Shown here in pieces: positions 1-12,259 of a DNA stretch of 64,000 bases. A model generated the notes under the pieces. The model was not told where the DNA came from. It made no database searches and saw only the letters and a list, made by a program, of their open reading frames with translations. Origin of the DNA: Perca fluviatilis (lineage: Eukaryota; Chordata; Actinopteri; Perciformes; Percidae); NCBI RefSeq assembly GCF_010015445.1, contig NC_053112.1, forward strand, positions 38,204,665 to 38,268,664. The letters run 5' to 3'. Position numbers and translations under genes: made by a program. Position 1 is the first letter of the stretch. Each line of letters starts with the position of its first letter.

Positions 1-138
1 AAACTTCCTCAAATTCGCAAAAAGGTTTTCATGCTCGCTTGAGGTGGTTTCTGCCTTTTTCGAAAAAAAGAGTCAATGCGCAAAATGGGAGACGGAAAGA
101 GCTTTGCCGAATAAGTTGTGACGTAGCAATCAGCTAAC

Positions 139-414
139 TCACATGACTATAGTATCGGTATCATCGGATGGGGCAAGGATCAGGATACAGGTCCCATCCA
201 GGGCCCTGGACACTTGTGGCACAAGGTGCATAGCAGAGTTGCGGTGCGCTGTAGCCTGTGCCTCAGCCATGTCAGGTAAATTGAAGAATTGGTTCAACAG
301 CTTGAATCGTATGGCCCTGCACACTGCGTATACACAGCGGTGAACGGTTGTCTCGCTGACAGCAAATGTCTCCGCCACAAGCCTGTATTCTGCACAGGTG
401 GCCAACTTGTACAA
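139..414 (-). pseudogene. HARBI1-like PIF/Harbinger transposase fragment
   Basis: This 91-residue open stretch reads like the N-terminal part of a DDE_Tnp_4 (HARBI1-type) transposase. It shows a helix-turn-helix-like segment (EYRLVAETFAVSETTVHRCV, residues 9-28) followed by the region around the first catalytic Asp (ALDGTCILILAP, residues 71-82), where the family has a G-x-DG-x-x-I pattern. The remaining catalytic acids are absent, so it is a truncated remnant. No terminal inverted repeat could be placed because the window starts next to it. Family assignment is by pattern only. Confidence 0.6.
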
Positions 415-833
415 TGCTACCTCCCTCCATTTAGCTTCTAAACTCTTTGATTTAGCATGCCGGTTTGCAATCTACAACCATGCGTAACGTCAACTTGTGA
501 TCGGTTTACACCTATCACCATTTCTAGCCACTGGGGGACCATAGGCAGGCTGGGGGAACTCACATTAATGTTAAAAAACCTCATAAAGTGACAGTTTCAT
601 GCCATGGGACATTTAACATGTGACCTTTGAAACATGGCTATTGACATTAACCACCACAGTTCATCTGAAGTCAAAGCAGAAATAACCTTTTCTCCATAGA
701 ATTTGGGCTGCAGATTTTTTTCTTTTTCTGATGACATTTACACAACTGAAACTGTCTGCCTGCGTCAATCTAGGCAATTAAACTTTCCTGCAAGCAATTC
801 AGTTTCACAACCACAATCTTTGAAGCAAGCATG

Positions 834-1047
834 AGGCCTCCTGCACACTGTGTGGCGCGTCCATTTTTATTTCGGCTCCCATGTTAACAGGTTAGAGCTT
901 CCACACTGCCTGCGCGACAGGCATGTCTCAGGTGTGGCTCGAGCCGCGCCGAAAACGTTTCTGGTGTGAAAAGACATAAAAATCCACGCAGCCGCCACAC
1001 AACTGATACGCAACAGAAACGCCACGCGGCAAGTTTGCAGGAGGCCT
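834..1047. mobile_element. Short inverted-repeat element (MITE-like)
   Basis: The ends are inverted copies: AGGCCTCCTGCA on the left and TGCAGGAGGCCT on the right, with further pairing of the GTGGCG/CGCCAC stretches inside. The ~214-bp GC-rich interior contrasts with AT-rich surroundings. No clear target duplication was seen. No coding potential. Confidence 0.5.
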
Positions 1048-1104
1048 GAGACATGAAAAACAGATAAGAATTTTAGGGCTGCACATGTAGTCATTAGTTA
1101 TTGT

Positions 1105-2845
1105 CAGAGCTGTAGAGTAACGAAGTAGAACTACTTCACTACTCTACTTAAGTACTAAAAGGCTGTATCTGTACTCTACTGGAGTATTATTTTTTTCTCC
1201 TACTTCCACTTTTATTTGAGTACATATTTTCGATGAGTTTAATACTTTTACTTAGATTTTTTATGTGCTGCATAGTTACTCGTTACTGTTGTGAATTCCT
1301 CACGCTACGGAGACTGGAGGTTACAGTGTGTGTACGTTAGTAACGTACACTAATTACGTAATTTACGTAAGAAATCCCCGAGATCGCACCATGTTTCTTT
1401 TCATTACGGTCGCCCGTTCAGAAGTCAGAGACAATGTAAGTTTGTACTCTTTATATTTAGTTATTGTTGCAGCAGATTAAGATATTCCTGAGTTGTTTCA
1501 GTCTGCAGTGAGTCCTGAATGTTAACAGTTTGACACGGTGATGTGAAGCTGATCTAGTTTATCTGGATGTTTGACCCTGTGATGTGAAGCTGATCTAGTT
1601 TATCTGGATGTTTGACCCTGTGATGTGAAGCTGCTCTAGTTTATCTGGATGTTTGACCCTGTGATGTGAAGCTGATCTAGTTTATCTGGATGTTTGACCC
1701 TGTGATGTGAAGCTGCTCTAGTTTATCTGGATGTTTGACCCTGTGATGTGAAGCTGATCTAGTTTATCTGGATGTTTGACCCTGTGATGTGAAGCTGATC
1801 TAGTTTATCTGGATGTTTGACCCTGTGATGTGAAGCTGCTCTAGTTTATCTGGATGTTTGACCCTGTGATGTGAAGCGGCTCTAGTTTATCTGGATGTTT
1901 GACCCTGTGATGTGAAGCGGCTCTAGTTTATCTGGATGTTTGACCCTGTGATGTGAAGCTGCTCTAGTTTATCTGGATGTTTGACCCTGTGATGTGAAGC
2001 TGATCTAGTTTATCTGGATGTTTGACCCTGTGATGTGAAGCTGCTCTAGTTTATCTGGATGTTTGACCCTGTGATGTGAAGCTGATCTAGTTTATCTGGA
2101 TGTTTGACCCTGTGATGTGAAGCTGATCTAGTTTATCTGGATGTTTGACCCTGTGATGTGAAGCTGATCTAGTTTATCTGGATGTTTGACCCTGTGATGT
2201 GAAGCTGATCTAGTTTATCTGGATGTTTGACCCTGTGATGTGAAGCTGATCTAGTTTATCTGGATGTTTGACCCTGTGATGTGAAGCTGATCTAGTTTAT
2301 CTGGATGTTTGACCCTGTGATGTGAAGCTGATCTAGTTTATCTGGATGTTTGACCCTGTGATGTGAAGCTGATCTAGTTTATCTGGATGTTGCTAGCTTG
2401 CTAACTTTCCTGTAGCTACATCACACAAGTTACTAGCTAGTGTGCGATACGTTTTTTGGGGCTTTAATCGTTACTGTGCTGGAGAGGATGTTCGTTTTAC
2501 TTGCACAGTGTGCTAATTGTACATTTTATTTCAGTATTTGTTAATATTTGTTATTTTTAATATAATATACTTAATATTTGTTAATTCCTTTGGCTACAGC
2601 CTTAGGCTAAACATTTGACATAATATAAACAATATGATATTCAAACTTTTGACTGCTTTCTTTAATAACTAAATAACCCAGTACTTGTACTTTTACTTTC
2701 AGTACTTGAGTAGTACATTTTAAAATAAACTACTTGCAATACTTAAGTACAAAAAATGTTGAATACTTTAATACTTCCACTTAAGTGTGGTGCTTAAAGA
2801 GCACTTCTACTCAAGTCTGGGTCTCTAGTACTTTATACACCTCTG
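1105..2845. mobile_element. Non-autonomous hAT element with 8-bp target duplication
   Basis: The ends are CAGAGCTGTAGAGTAAC and, reverse-complemented, CAGAGGTGTATAAAGTAC. The element is flanked by an exact 8-bp direct repeat, GTTATTGT (1097-1104 and 2846-2853), as expected for hAT. It has no transposase ORF. Subterminal sequence is rich in AAGTACT/AGTACTT. A related copy in the opposite orientation lies at 42792-43623 and lacks the internal 41-bp array that makes this copy about twice as long. Confidence 0.85.
1533..2392. repeat. 41-bp minisatellite, about 21 copies
   Basis: A 41-bp unit (TTTATCTGGATGTTTGACCC then TGTGATGTGAAGCTGATCTAG) repeats head to tail about 21 times with almost no divergence. 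The main variable site distinguishes three unit types: CTGATCT, CTGCTCT and CGGCTCT. It lies wholly inside the hAT element at 1105-2845. Confidence 0.97.
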
Positions 2846-2853
2846 GTTATTGT

Positions 2854-3920
2854 ATAAAACTAATTACTTAACATTACTGAAAGATTTAATTTACAATAGG
2901 TTATGTCATTTAAATCAAAATCAAACAAGCAATAATTGTGCCCTCATGGCCAACAATAAATCAAACAGAACTAAGAGTGTGGAATGCAGTAATCGTACAT
3001 TTATTGTTATCAGGGTTGGACACAGACTTGCCTACATTATCATCAAGTGTGAGAGCAACTCATGGGAGACTAAAATGGTCTGTGCTATGTAATTTTATTC
3101 CAGCTTAATCTGTAGATCATTGTGAATGACTGCTTGGAATTCTAAAGGAGTGGCTTTAATCTTATAAAAAAAAAAAAAAAAAAGACAGCTGCGCTATTCC
3201 TCAGAGCTCAAATTAAAACAGCAAATGATTTCCCTGATGCTCAAACATCTCCATTTTTCCAGCCTTTTGCACTCCCACAAAATGCTGCCTGCGAACGTAC
3301 TGTAGCTTAGTGAATAATGGCTCGGTTTCAAGTGAGAAACTGACGTAGTATTTATAGACGGGCTATATTTATACATCTTCTAACATCCTACCTCGCTTCG
3401 GTCTCTTTCCTCTGGTAACAAGTGAATATTATGACGGTAGCAAGATGAATGGTTCTGTCAGCGTAGAATGGAGGCTGCACCTAAAACAGGTCTGTGAACG
3501 CTGCTGGCTGGCAGACTGACACGTTCTCCCGATGTCTCAGTAATGGTCATTATTTCACGGGTTGGATAGGTGAGAGAGAAGCACCTGATGTTTGCGGGCA
3601 CCTGCTTGAATGAGGAGGAAGCTCAAGACAAGGAACGCTTGGTTACATAACCAAAGGCTTACAACTATCTTTAACTTTGAATGGCAGATCTTATTTTTAC
3701 ATATCACAGACACGGAAACATGATAATGTCAACACAGATTCTGAACTTGAGTTGTTTCCGAGTAAAACCGTGCATATCTTGGCTTTCTCTATGTTGTACT
3801 GTCCTATGCATTGCCAATATCTTACCGATAGGCATCACGATGTCTTGTGATCTAGTTCTACAGAAATCAATAAAGACACATCTTAATGTTGAATTCTGGA
3901 AATAGCACATGTCCAACAAA

Positions 3921-3951
<31 letters not shown>

Positions 3952-4852
3952 TTTGTTGTTTTAACTGCAGGATCATGATTACACATCAATTTATTTTAAG
4001 GTCAAATGTAAAAAACACCCACAAGGTTGCTCTGCGGCGTCACATTCTCTGTGGTACAATGAAGTGTTTTTAAACTGACTGTACTCTGTTTTTAATTTAC
4101 AGCTCTGTGTGGTTTTTACCTATTGGAGGGCCACATAGAAATACAGATGGGCAGCAGGTGTGTGCTGCTTTCGTGAATACCCTTGCATTGTTGTCAAGAT
4201 TTCTAACTGTGTCAAGCTGGGCCAGTTTTATGGACAAAGACATTCACCTGTCTTGTGTCTTCTTAGTCTTCAAACTACTCTCTCTCTAGAGAAAAGTTGT
4301 CTAAGACAGCGTGACAAGATGGTTGAATAAGCAGTGAGCTTGTAACCCTAAAGCAAGGCACTAACCACCCCTTATTAATCAAATCAGAAGGTGGTGTTGT
4401 TAGAAGAGGTTTGTATTCATTTTAATCCAAATAAGCCCCGAGTCAGGAGCCTGAAAACCGTGACGTGTTTAAGAACCAAAAGCCAAATAAGGATAGCATA
4501 TGTGAGAGAAGGCAAAGAGAACAACAGTTGCCTAAAGGTTTCTTTGGATCAGAAGATAAAAACAGATCACAGTGGAACAATATTGTACAAATGTTGAGCA
4601 ATATCCTTTTTTTTTTCTTCTATCAAGTAGACAAATGTGGTAAACTGAAATCATACTCTATTGTATAGGTGCCAGTGAACTGTTTGTGACGGGCCTTTGT
4701 AAAAGGAAGAGATCAATTTCAGGTAAGGTGTGATTCTACTGTAAGAAGAAGGTAGTCCAATTGTCATGTTAATTCCACATTGGCTGGCCTCAAGAGAGTA
4801 GCAGACCTATTATGATTGATTACATTTTTCCTTATGTATACATATTGCACAT
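2854..4852. other. Intergenic, no gene recognised
   Basis: AT-rich sequence with short chance ORFs only (60-90 codons, no recognisable domain). It contains a poly(A) run near 3166-3183 and a short (CA)n tract at about 3922-3952. Confidence 0.6.
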
Positions 4853-5302
4853 TAGAGTCCGGATCGGGCCGAATTTTTCTGTCCGAGGCTGGCCCGTGTC
4901 CGACAGAGCCGGACATGTATTAAGAAATTTGTGTCCGAGCCCGACACAGTTAAAATCTATTTTTTTTTTCCCCTCATACTAATGACACATGTAGGCTACG
5001 TTTGTGGAAAGCTTTTATTAAGCAACTGTAGGAAGGCATTCGGAAATGTCAACAGATGAGCGCATCAGCGCACACTGGGCAACAAACACACGTTAATCAG
5101 CTGTTAACATGTTCAATGGGTTAACCTTTCCTGATCGCTTTGTTTCCGACCGCGATCAGAAAATCAGGAGAGACTGGTTACCTCCAGGGCCGACGTTATA
5201 ACACGAATAACCCTTACCTCCAGGGCCCACGTTATAACATGAATAACCCTTAACTCTGCTCCGGTTGCATGATCTACAACACACATGCTTCCTCTAGGCT
5301 AT

Positions 5303-5343
<41 letters not shown>

Positions 5344-5462
5344 TACAACAAATGCCTTATCGCGCTGATGTGACCGAGCCCGACCCGACCATAATTTCTA
5401 AATATCGGTCCGAACCCGGGCCGCGGGTACCGTCGGCCTCGGGTCAGGTATCCATATGCCTT
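4853..5462. mobile_element. hAT-like element with (CA)n
   Basis: Ends pair imperfectly (GGATCGGGCCGA on the left, GACCCGAGGCCGA in the reverse complement of the right end). A direct repeat ATTGCACAT flanks both sides (4844-4852 and 5463-5471), fitting an 8-bp hAT duplication plus one chance base. The interior holds a (CA)n tract at about 5304-5342 and no ORF. Confidence 0.6.
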
Positions 5463-5471
5463 ATTGCACAT

Positions 5472-6540
5472 GTCATACATCTCAGCTGGTCAACGTTTTG
5501 AGCAAAACAAGAACATTTCAGTTTTATAAAAATAGGTCACACCTGGTGTGAACTTGGAAGGCCACAATGTGAATCAAAGCTCTGAGCAGGTGTACAGTCA
5601 ACAGGGGTGTAGGCCAGTTCCTACACAGAGTAGGATAAGCAGCGCATGTTCCGCGTCTCAGCGTGAAAAATGAATATGACACACTGGTGAAAGGTCACCG
5701 CACCTGCTGCTCAAACCATAAACCTCCTTCTGTCTCTCACAGCTCTGAGAATAATTGTTTTTGTTTTTCCTTTCTCTAAAAAGAAAAAAAAAACTGACAC
5801 CTCTCTCTCTCACTTACCCTTTCTATCATGACAGCTAAGCTCACACAGTGTACTGGTTCAGTGTCCTGTCTGTCTGTGACAGATGTCATGTAAAGGATAA
5901 ACCTTTTTTTTATCTTTTATAAATCAATAAAAAAAAAAGAAAAACATGAATTTATCCCACCAACAAGTGATGTGTGTAGCCAATGTCTGATACAGTGTAT
6001 ACCTCCCTGGCTTAGAAATCTATTTTCTCACTGTATATAAAAAAACTAAACAAAAGTAGCTGTAATTCTAGTCGCTTCCTCTCAACTCATCGTTGTTGCA
6101 TTTCTTCCGCTGAATACTTTGTCTCATATGGCACAGTGGGTTCACCACATGCAACCTATTTATTTTTATTTTTTTAAACTCTAAAGTATGACCCGCTCTT
6201 CATCACAAAATGTAAGCCGAAAAGTAGCTAATGGTAAAAAACTAGTAAACCTGTGTAAATATGAAACATGTGTCACACCATGTGCAATGATGTCAGCCCA
6301 GTGTGGAGCTAATCTACTTCCCAGAGATCAAAAATGCACTCGCACTGTTTGGTGTTGATCTTAAAGAATACATATGTAAGCCAACTAAATGATGAGGCTT
6401 TTTTCCATCCATATCCATCCATCCATCCATCCATCCATCCACACACACACCATTTCATTGTGTTCATACAATGACAAAGTACCTTGAATATCAGGGCTTT
6501 GGGTACACAGACAATTCTTTTTTTAAATGTTTATACATTA
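5472..6540. other. Intergenic, no gene recognised; (ATCC)n tract
   Basis: No coding signal. Contains several A-rich runs and a (CATC)n microsatellite at about 6408-6440 running into a short CA tract. Confidence 0.6.
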
Positions 6541-6680
6541 CTCGGGGTGACCTCTAGCTCACCCAGTAGGCTGAGTCCTTGGCAGCGGCCGCGGGTCCCA
6601 ATCCAACCCACGGCCATTTGCTGCATGTCCCACCCTCTCTCATCCCTTTCCTGTCGATAAAAGCGCCAAAATATACTTAT
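6541..6680 (+). mobile_element. tRNA-derived SINE, degenerate
   Basis: A tRNA-like head with an A-box-like CTCTAGCTCACCCAGTAGGC is followed by a decayed B-box region. The tail (catttgctgcatgtcccacc, then a CTCTCTC stretch and ccctttcctgtc) matches the SINE at 34304-34500. The B box is too changed to expect Pol III activity. Confidence 0.6.
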
Positions 6681-6689
6681 ACTTATTTA

Positions 6690-9290
6690 TAGGCTAGCAG
6701 TTTTTGGAATGTGTCCTTTGTTTGGTTAATTTGTTGATAGTGAAAAAAAAAGAAAAAAGATAAAGTTTTATCTTTTAACTTAGCCTGGATTTAAAATGAT
6801 CCTATGCACTCCTGTTTTGTTTACTTCTACTTCTTATCATGCACGCTGTTTTTAACCAACCATATTTTCTGTCACATACACATTAGACAAGACATCATTT
6901 TTTCCCCCCATTCAGACAGTGCCATGTCAGCCACATGTATTCTCATCTAAGATAAAAATGATATTTGTGGATTGAACACTGCCATGTTTCTAAGAACCAC
7001 AAAAACACATTCCAGATATGATATGTTTGGATGTATGTGCAACAACAGAATATATTTTAAAAATCACATAACATATTCAAACTTGAGTTTAATGCAATAA
7101 AAGAGATCCACTTTCATGTATTACATACGACTGAACTTTTAATATCATGTGCAAAACAAGGACCTCTTTATCTAAGTTTGTCAGTTTTTAATTAAATCTT
7201 GCATGGAATCAAGTTATTTAGACAGAAATTTGTAGAAAACTAACAATAAATGACGATAAAAAATGATTATATTACAGCTTACGTGGTACAAATTAGACTA
7301 CAATGTTGTTGTAACTTCTAGCAACAATTCATTGCAGAATCTAAATGTTTCTCCAAAAAAAGAAAGTGAATGCTGTAGTATCTAATGTCTCCTCTCCTAG
7401 ATAGTCACAGCATCTGGGCCTTAACAACCCTGTATAAAGGCTTTGAGAGTAGTTGCTCGGACACAAGTTATGAAGGTTTTGCGTTAGTGTCAATTCGAGA
7501 TCTAATAACTCATGGTAATGCAAAATGTGAAAATTAACTATGAATCATTGACTCAACAACACAGCAGCTGTTTTCTGAACCAAGCAAGACTTTACTATCT
7601 ACCATAAGCCTAAGTAAGGAAGGGAAGACTGCAATAAGATTACAAAGAGAACACTGTAGGAGTGCAATGATCAGAGTCAGTGCCATAATCGTGTAGCAAT
7701 ATATCGGAGACCTGTAAATGATCATGTGATTAATTATAACAAGGATAAGGCACGACAAAGGGGATTTTAGAAACAAAAAAGCATGTTCTGGTGTATATGG
7801 CTGGGCCATGGCCTGTATGTTTGTGCAGATCCCTTCAGCAGATAATGTAATCAATAAATCATTACATGACTTTGGCCCCAAGATATCAAAGCCTGTTATG
7901 AGTCGAAAACACTAAAACTTGCAACACTAATGTGACATGTTCAAAATCCGTTAGAAAAAGTAAAATAGAAATGTAACGCGCACTAAGGCCTGTATTAAAA
8001 AAGGTGCTGACCACTGGAAGTAGACTTAAAAGTAGGAAAAAAGTGTTGCACACTCTGGCTCCATATGATTTTTATTTTTTATTTAAATGACATTTCGGCT
8101 ATGCCCCCAGGAAATGCGCCAGGCTTTAAAGCCAATTTGACATAGCGGCCAAACAACGGAATTACAACTTCAGTGTTTGTCACGAGATTTTGCAGCGGCA
8201 CCGTGGCTCCGTTCGGCACTTAGCACCGCCCAAGACCATTGTGACTGGTTTAAAGAAATGCTAATAAACCAGAGCATGTTTTTCTTCCATCCCGGAATGC
8301 CGTGTGGACTAGCCAGACCTTGACGATGTGGAGGAAGGTCTGGCAATGCAAGACTAGCGAAGCGCTAAACTGGAATTAGCCGTCTTGGCCAGCAGAGGTT
8401 TCTAGCGCGCCTGCTCTATGGGTCCTTTAGTGCAGAGGAGCTGATTATCTGGGTAATTTTATACACAAAATTTTAACTTTTTTTGACACTGAGCAACTCT
8501 CATGAAAAAGAAAAAAAAAAACGTGGTTTGCCTCTAACGCTGTATCCAGGTATTATTTTACATCCACCGTTTGGGCCCTCAGGTCTTCTTCAACAGTCAA
8601 AAAGGCAACAAACTTGGTTGACCTTCTTGTTGATCTTAAAGAAGATCAACATAGTTTATTGCTGCTACATGACAAAACTGAGAGAGACACCAGTGTCAGT
8701 AGTACAAACTGGTGAAATGGGAGGAGGTCATTACACATAGAAACCTTGCAAAGCATTAGTATATACCCTGAGGTCAGTGTGTGCAAAGAAACCTGTAGAA
8801 CACCTTGCTGCCATTAACTAAACCATGCATACTTTAGGGCCTTTAGTTGTAGGCCCTGGACGTCTGTGGCATTTCTAAAAGCTGCTGGAAAGTCAGTCAA
8901 CTAGAGGCCAGGTTTGTTGAGAGCTAATCAGCCTAATACATTTTCAAATGTTTTATTTGTTTTATCACTACCGGTGACTGACAAATATGGCAAACCCGCT
9001 CTTTGTAGTTATGATTCCCATGCCAAACACAAGTTTTTGTATTATCCCACATATCTGTGTTCCTGCAGGATCTTTATACATATCACTTGATATGGACTTA
9101 TTTCCCTAAAGTTTCCTGTGATCCCTGAAAGTATTTGTGTACACAGATGCCTGTGAATTCCTACTCTGATCTTCTTTCTCCTGAGCTATGTTTGTTCATC
9201 CCCTCTCTTCTATCTAGACTTTGCCCTCACTAAGGTCATTTGTAGCTCAGGAAACGGATCGATAATCAGTTCAAATTTACTGGCAAAGTG
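6690..9290. other. Intergenic, no gene recognised; possible DNA-transposon remnant
   Basis: Short ORFs at 7341-7523, 7534-7881 (minus) and 8483-8740 (plus) have no recognisable domain. The stretch 8093-8375 looks like an old DNA transposon: it carries the inverted motifs AGCCAGACCTTGACG and GAAGGTCTGGCAATGCAAGAC around 8310-8355. This family call is weak. Confidence 0.4.
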
Positions 9291-9295
9291 CTTAC

Positions 9296-9952
9296 CTTGT
9301 ATCCTCAGTGCCATTCAATCCAGCCTGGGAGTTGCATCTGCCTACTGCAGAGTCAAGTTTCACATGTCCATGATGCTCAGGGGGCTTCTGTGAAACACAT
9401 TATCAGCCAGAGAAATGCTAAATCATTACAGATTTAGGTTAAAAACACAAACAAAGACAGTAAAGGGAGTGTTTCTGCTTATTGGTACGTAGCTAGATAA
9501 GTAGTTACATTGGTAGCCTTTGTGTGCAATGTTTGCAGATAATGACTAACCATATGGCAAACAATAAAAAGCATTCCTGGTAGCATTTAGCTTAACATAT
9601 GGGTGCTGTTGGAAGGAGTTATATCGGCTAATACGCAAGCTAACGCGGTCTAAATAGAAACGTGACGAACTTTAATAGCAACCTAAAAACGACTAACGTT
9701 AGTGAAAGCAGCCTGTCTTGTGATGCAACATCAGAAGCTAACAACAACATAAACTGACAGAGTTGTCCTTCCTTTATTAGCTTAAATAAAACTATATGGA
9801 CTAACTGAAAAAACTATCTGGCGACAAATTGAATCACGAATTAGTTTTTAAAGTCCCTGCTGGCCGAGGTCATCTCCTCAAACACGCAGAATGTTTCGTG
9901 GGGGGGGTAAGAGACAAGTCAAAGATAGCTTACCGTGTCCAGGGGACTTCAT
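9296..9952 (-). other. Possible minus-strand exons with good splice sites
   Basis: On the minus strand a candidate first exon ends at 9934 with CACG|GTAAGC and holds an ATG at 9952-9950. A second candidate exon, 9387-9296 (92 nt), has acceptor GTGTTTCACAG and donor ACAAG|GTAAGC. One frame of the second exon is fully open for 30 codons, but it does not match the frame set by the upstream ATG, and joining the two directly gives a stop within nine codons. Either an exon between them is missed or these are untranslated exons. No protein family is recognised. Confidence 0.3.
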
Positions 9953-10351
9953 TTTAGTCTGGATACACCGAAGAAAGCTGAACTTCCAAAACGAGTCCTA
10001 CAGCTTTTCTCCAACACGGTAACATGTGTGTTATCAGTTCCACGTACCAAGTTGTATCAACGGCTCGTTCCTCGCTCAGCCTGTTGACAACTGACTTACT
10101 GGGCTCAGTTCCTTAAAGAAAAAAACGCAGCAGTCTATCAAGGCCAGACCAATCGAGACCGAGCAGTGGGATAATAACTGTTTCTGTCCGAGGTCGACAA
10201 TCGATTTCTCGATAGCGCTTGTTAGGCCTGGCGCAGATTAGGCAGATGTGAGAATTAAAGAGTGTAGCATGTAAATAAGTTACTACAATGTGGTTGCACA
10301 GTGCTTTCTGGCGTACCAATGCAGGAAACAAGAAAAACGCAAAATTTTTAA

Positions 10352-10417
10352 AATTATGAGGTCCTGTAAATTTGGTAATAACTATAGTTATTACCAAATT
10401 TACAGGACCTCATAATT
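10352..10417. repeat. Perfect 66-bp palindrome
   Basis: The two 33-nt arms (10352-10384 and 10385-10417) are exact reverse complements with no spacer; the centre is ACTA|TAGT. Nothing else nearby explains it. Confidence 0.98.
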
Positions 10418-10419
10418 AA

Positions 10420-11310
10420 GCAAGATTGTGAGCCCTTGTTAAATTAATATCTTGCCCTACAAAATAACCGTCCAACAGAAACGAGCAGAGGTTTTCCCCA
10501 GTTTTATCAAGTTGTTTATAATATATGGGCAATGACATGCTGATTAAAAACCCTCAGAATAATAACATTGTTCAGACCAATCTGCTGTAGGAAAACATGA
10601 AATATATTCTTACACTTAATGTCCAGTGCTGTGATTGAAATAGGCATGTATGCTTTCTTAGACAGTATAAAAAAGTAATAAATACACACATTCAATGATG
10701 CCACCCAGTGTTAGTGGACTGCAACTGTTCTCATTAAATTGTATTGGCTAATACAAGCTTGATTTGTGGGCTTTACTGTAACGTGTGTGTCTGATCTGTT
10801 ATTTAAGTCTGCACCTTTCGGTGTCACTTTTCAGATTGGTAGGCCATAGGCTTACTCTAAATGAAATTCCCACAGTCAACACTATTATTTTAAGCTTTTT
10901 TTTAGTGGTGATTGCTGTTTAGCCGTCACTATATAAACCAGGTTGTTATACCCATAAAGGATGCTCTGTGCTTATGAGTCTGTGCACATGTTACATAATC
11001 CAAGTTTATGTGTGTCATAGTTAATTGCACCATAAATGTCACACATCTCTCTCACACATGGCAGTTAAATGATGCTAAATGAAGAGTTGCATACATTTTT
11101 CTTGGCTTTAAGTTTAATATGTAAATAACTTGTATAGGTCTTATACGTTAGCAATTCATAGGTCTAGAGAGAGAGTTTGATTACACAGCAATAATTAACA
11201 AACAATTAAACAATTAAAAACATCCACTTGGTTTGACTTTTACACACATGATTTTCTCAACTTTTCAGGACTAGACATGATGCACTTCACATGCAATACA
11301 TTGACCGTCT
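10420..11310. other. Intergenic, no gene recognised
   Basis: AT-rich sequence downstream of the minus-strand MYADM-like gene, probably including its 3' untranslated region. A minus-strand ATTAAA variant poly(A) signal would lie near 11113-11118, but no canonical AATAAA was seen close to the stop codon. Confidence 0.4.
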
Positions 11311-11314
11311 TATT

Positions 11315-12220
11315 TCATAAGTGACTTCTGTCACACAACAGTTTAATGGCGAAGGCAAGGTCCACTGAATAAGCTAACATCGTAATACTGGCAACCACTG
11401 TTTCCATGATAACCAGTTCTTCACTTTTATTGGGGATGCTTTGTTCTTGGTCTGTCAGCTGCAGTATCTTGGTAAAACAAATCACCGTGGCCACCATGTA
11501 GAGCAACACCCCCATCAGACTGAACCCAGCCAAAAATCTGTCAAAAGGAAGAAAACATCGGCCAGCAAAGTCTCCTAATATTACAACAAGTGTGACTACA
11601 GACATGAGAACACAGACGCTGTATGCCACGCCAGAGACCACCAGCTGCCAACTGTGTACACCGTGTACACTGGGCAGCACACTGACCGTCTCCAGGAGTA
11701 GGGGTATCATCTGACAGCCTCCCCAGAGTTGGAGTATCTTGAGGAAACCAGGCATGCTGCCCATGTAGCCTCTTTGTTCAAGGGCTTGGGTGCCGAGAAC
11801 GTAGGACTCAGAGGTGTAGGCCAGGAAGGTGATGCAGGAGGCCACAGCAGCCGCCACAGGGCGCGGCGACACCTGTTGATGGTCCATGATGATCCAAGGG
11901 AAAACCACAGAGGCACTGAGACACATCAGTGCGCCCAACACTGCCGCTGTCACAGTCAGGTTCTTCCAGGATATCGGGATAAGGCTGTGGAACTGGATGA
12001 TGCTGAGGATGTGGATAAGGAGTGTAAGGGCGAAGAAGAAGCACCAGGTAAACATGCAGAAGATCCTGAATGTGTGGAAGGGTTGGAAGTTAGATGCATT
12101 TTTGTTTGACTCAAGCGAGGCCGCAAGGCTGAAGGTGGTACAGCCGGATAAGATTTCCCATGTCCGCACCAAGAAAAGGGGACTGCTGAAGTCTTTGGCC
12201 TCTAGCACGATCACAGGCAT
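11315..12220 (-). CDS. myadm: Myeloid-associated differentiation marker-like protein (MARVEL family)
   Basis: This single uninterrupted coding exon gives a ~301-residue, very hydrophobic protein with about eight membrane-spanning segments arranged as two MARVEL-type four-helix units, the architecture and length of MYADM. Known MYADM proteins are membrane-raft proteins involved in membrane organisation and cell spreading; that role here is inference from family. The frame is open to 12256, but I choose Met at 12220 (MPVIVLEAKDF...): a splice-acceptor-like CCCTCAG lies at about 12237-12243 on the minus strand, so the extra 12 codons are probably intron. A coding region in one exon after a 5' noncoding exon is usual for MYADM. 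The reading frame is intact. Confidence 0.8.
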   Translation of the reverse strand: MPVIVLEAKDFSSPLFLVRTWEILSGCTTFSLAASLESNKNASNFQPFHTFRIFCMFTWCFFFALTLLIHILSIIQFHSLIPISWKNLTVTAAVLGALMCLSASVVFPWIIMDHQQVSPRPVAAAVASCITFLAYTSESYVLGTQALEQRGYMGSMPGFLKILQLWGGCQMIPLLLETVSVLPSVHGVHSWQLVVSGVAYSVCVLMSVVTLVVILGDFAGRCFLPFDRFLAGFSLMGVLLYMVATVICFTKILQLTDQEQSIPNKSEELVIMETVVASITMLAYSVDLAFAIKLLCDRSHL

Positions 12221-12259
12221 TGTCACAATGGTGAATCTGAGGGATCCAGAATACAAGAC

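Noticed and set aside
11729..12109. 126- and 133-codon plus-strand frames opposite the MYADM-like gene
   Set aside because: They are antisense shadows of the strongly coding minus frame, with no hydrophobic pattern or known domain.
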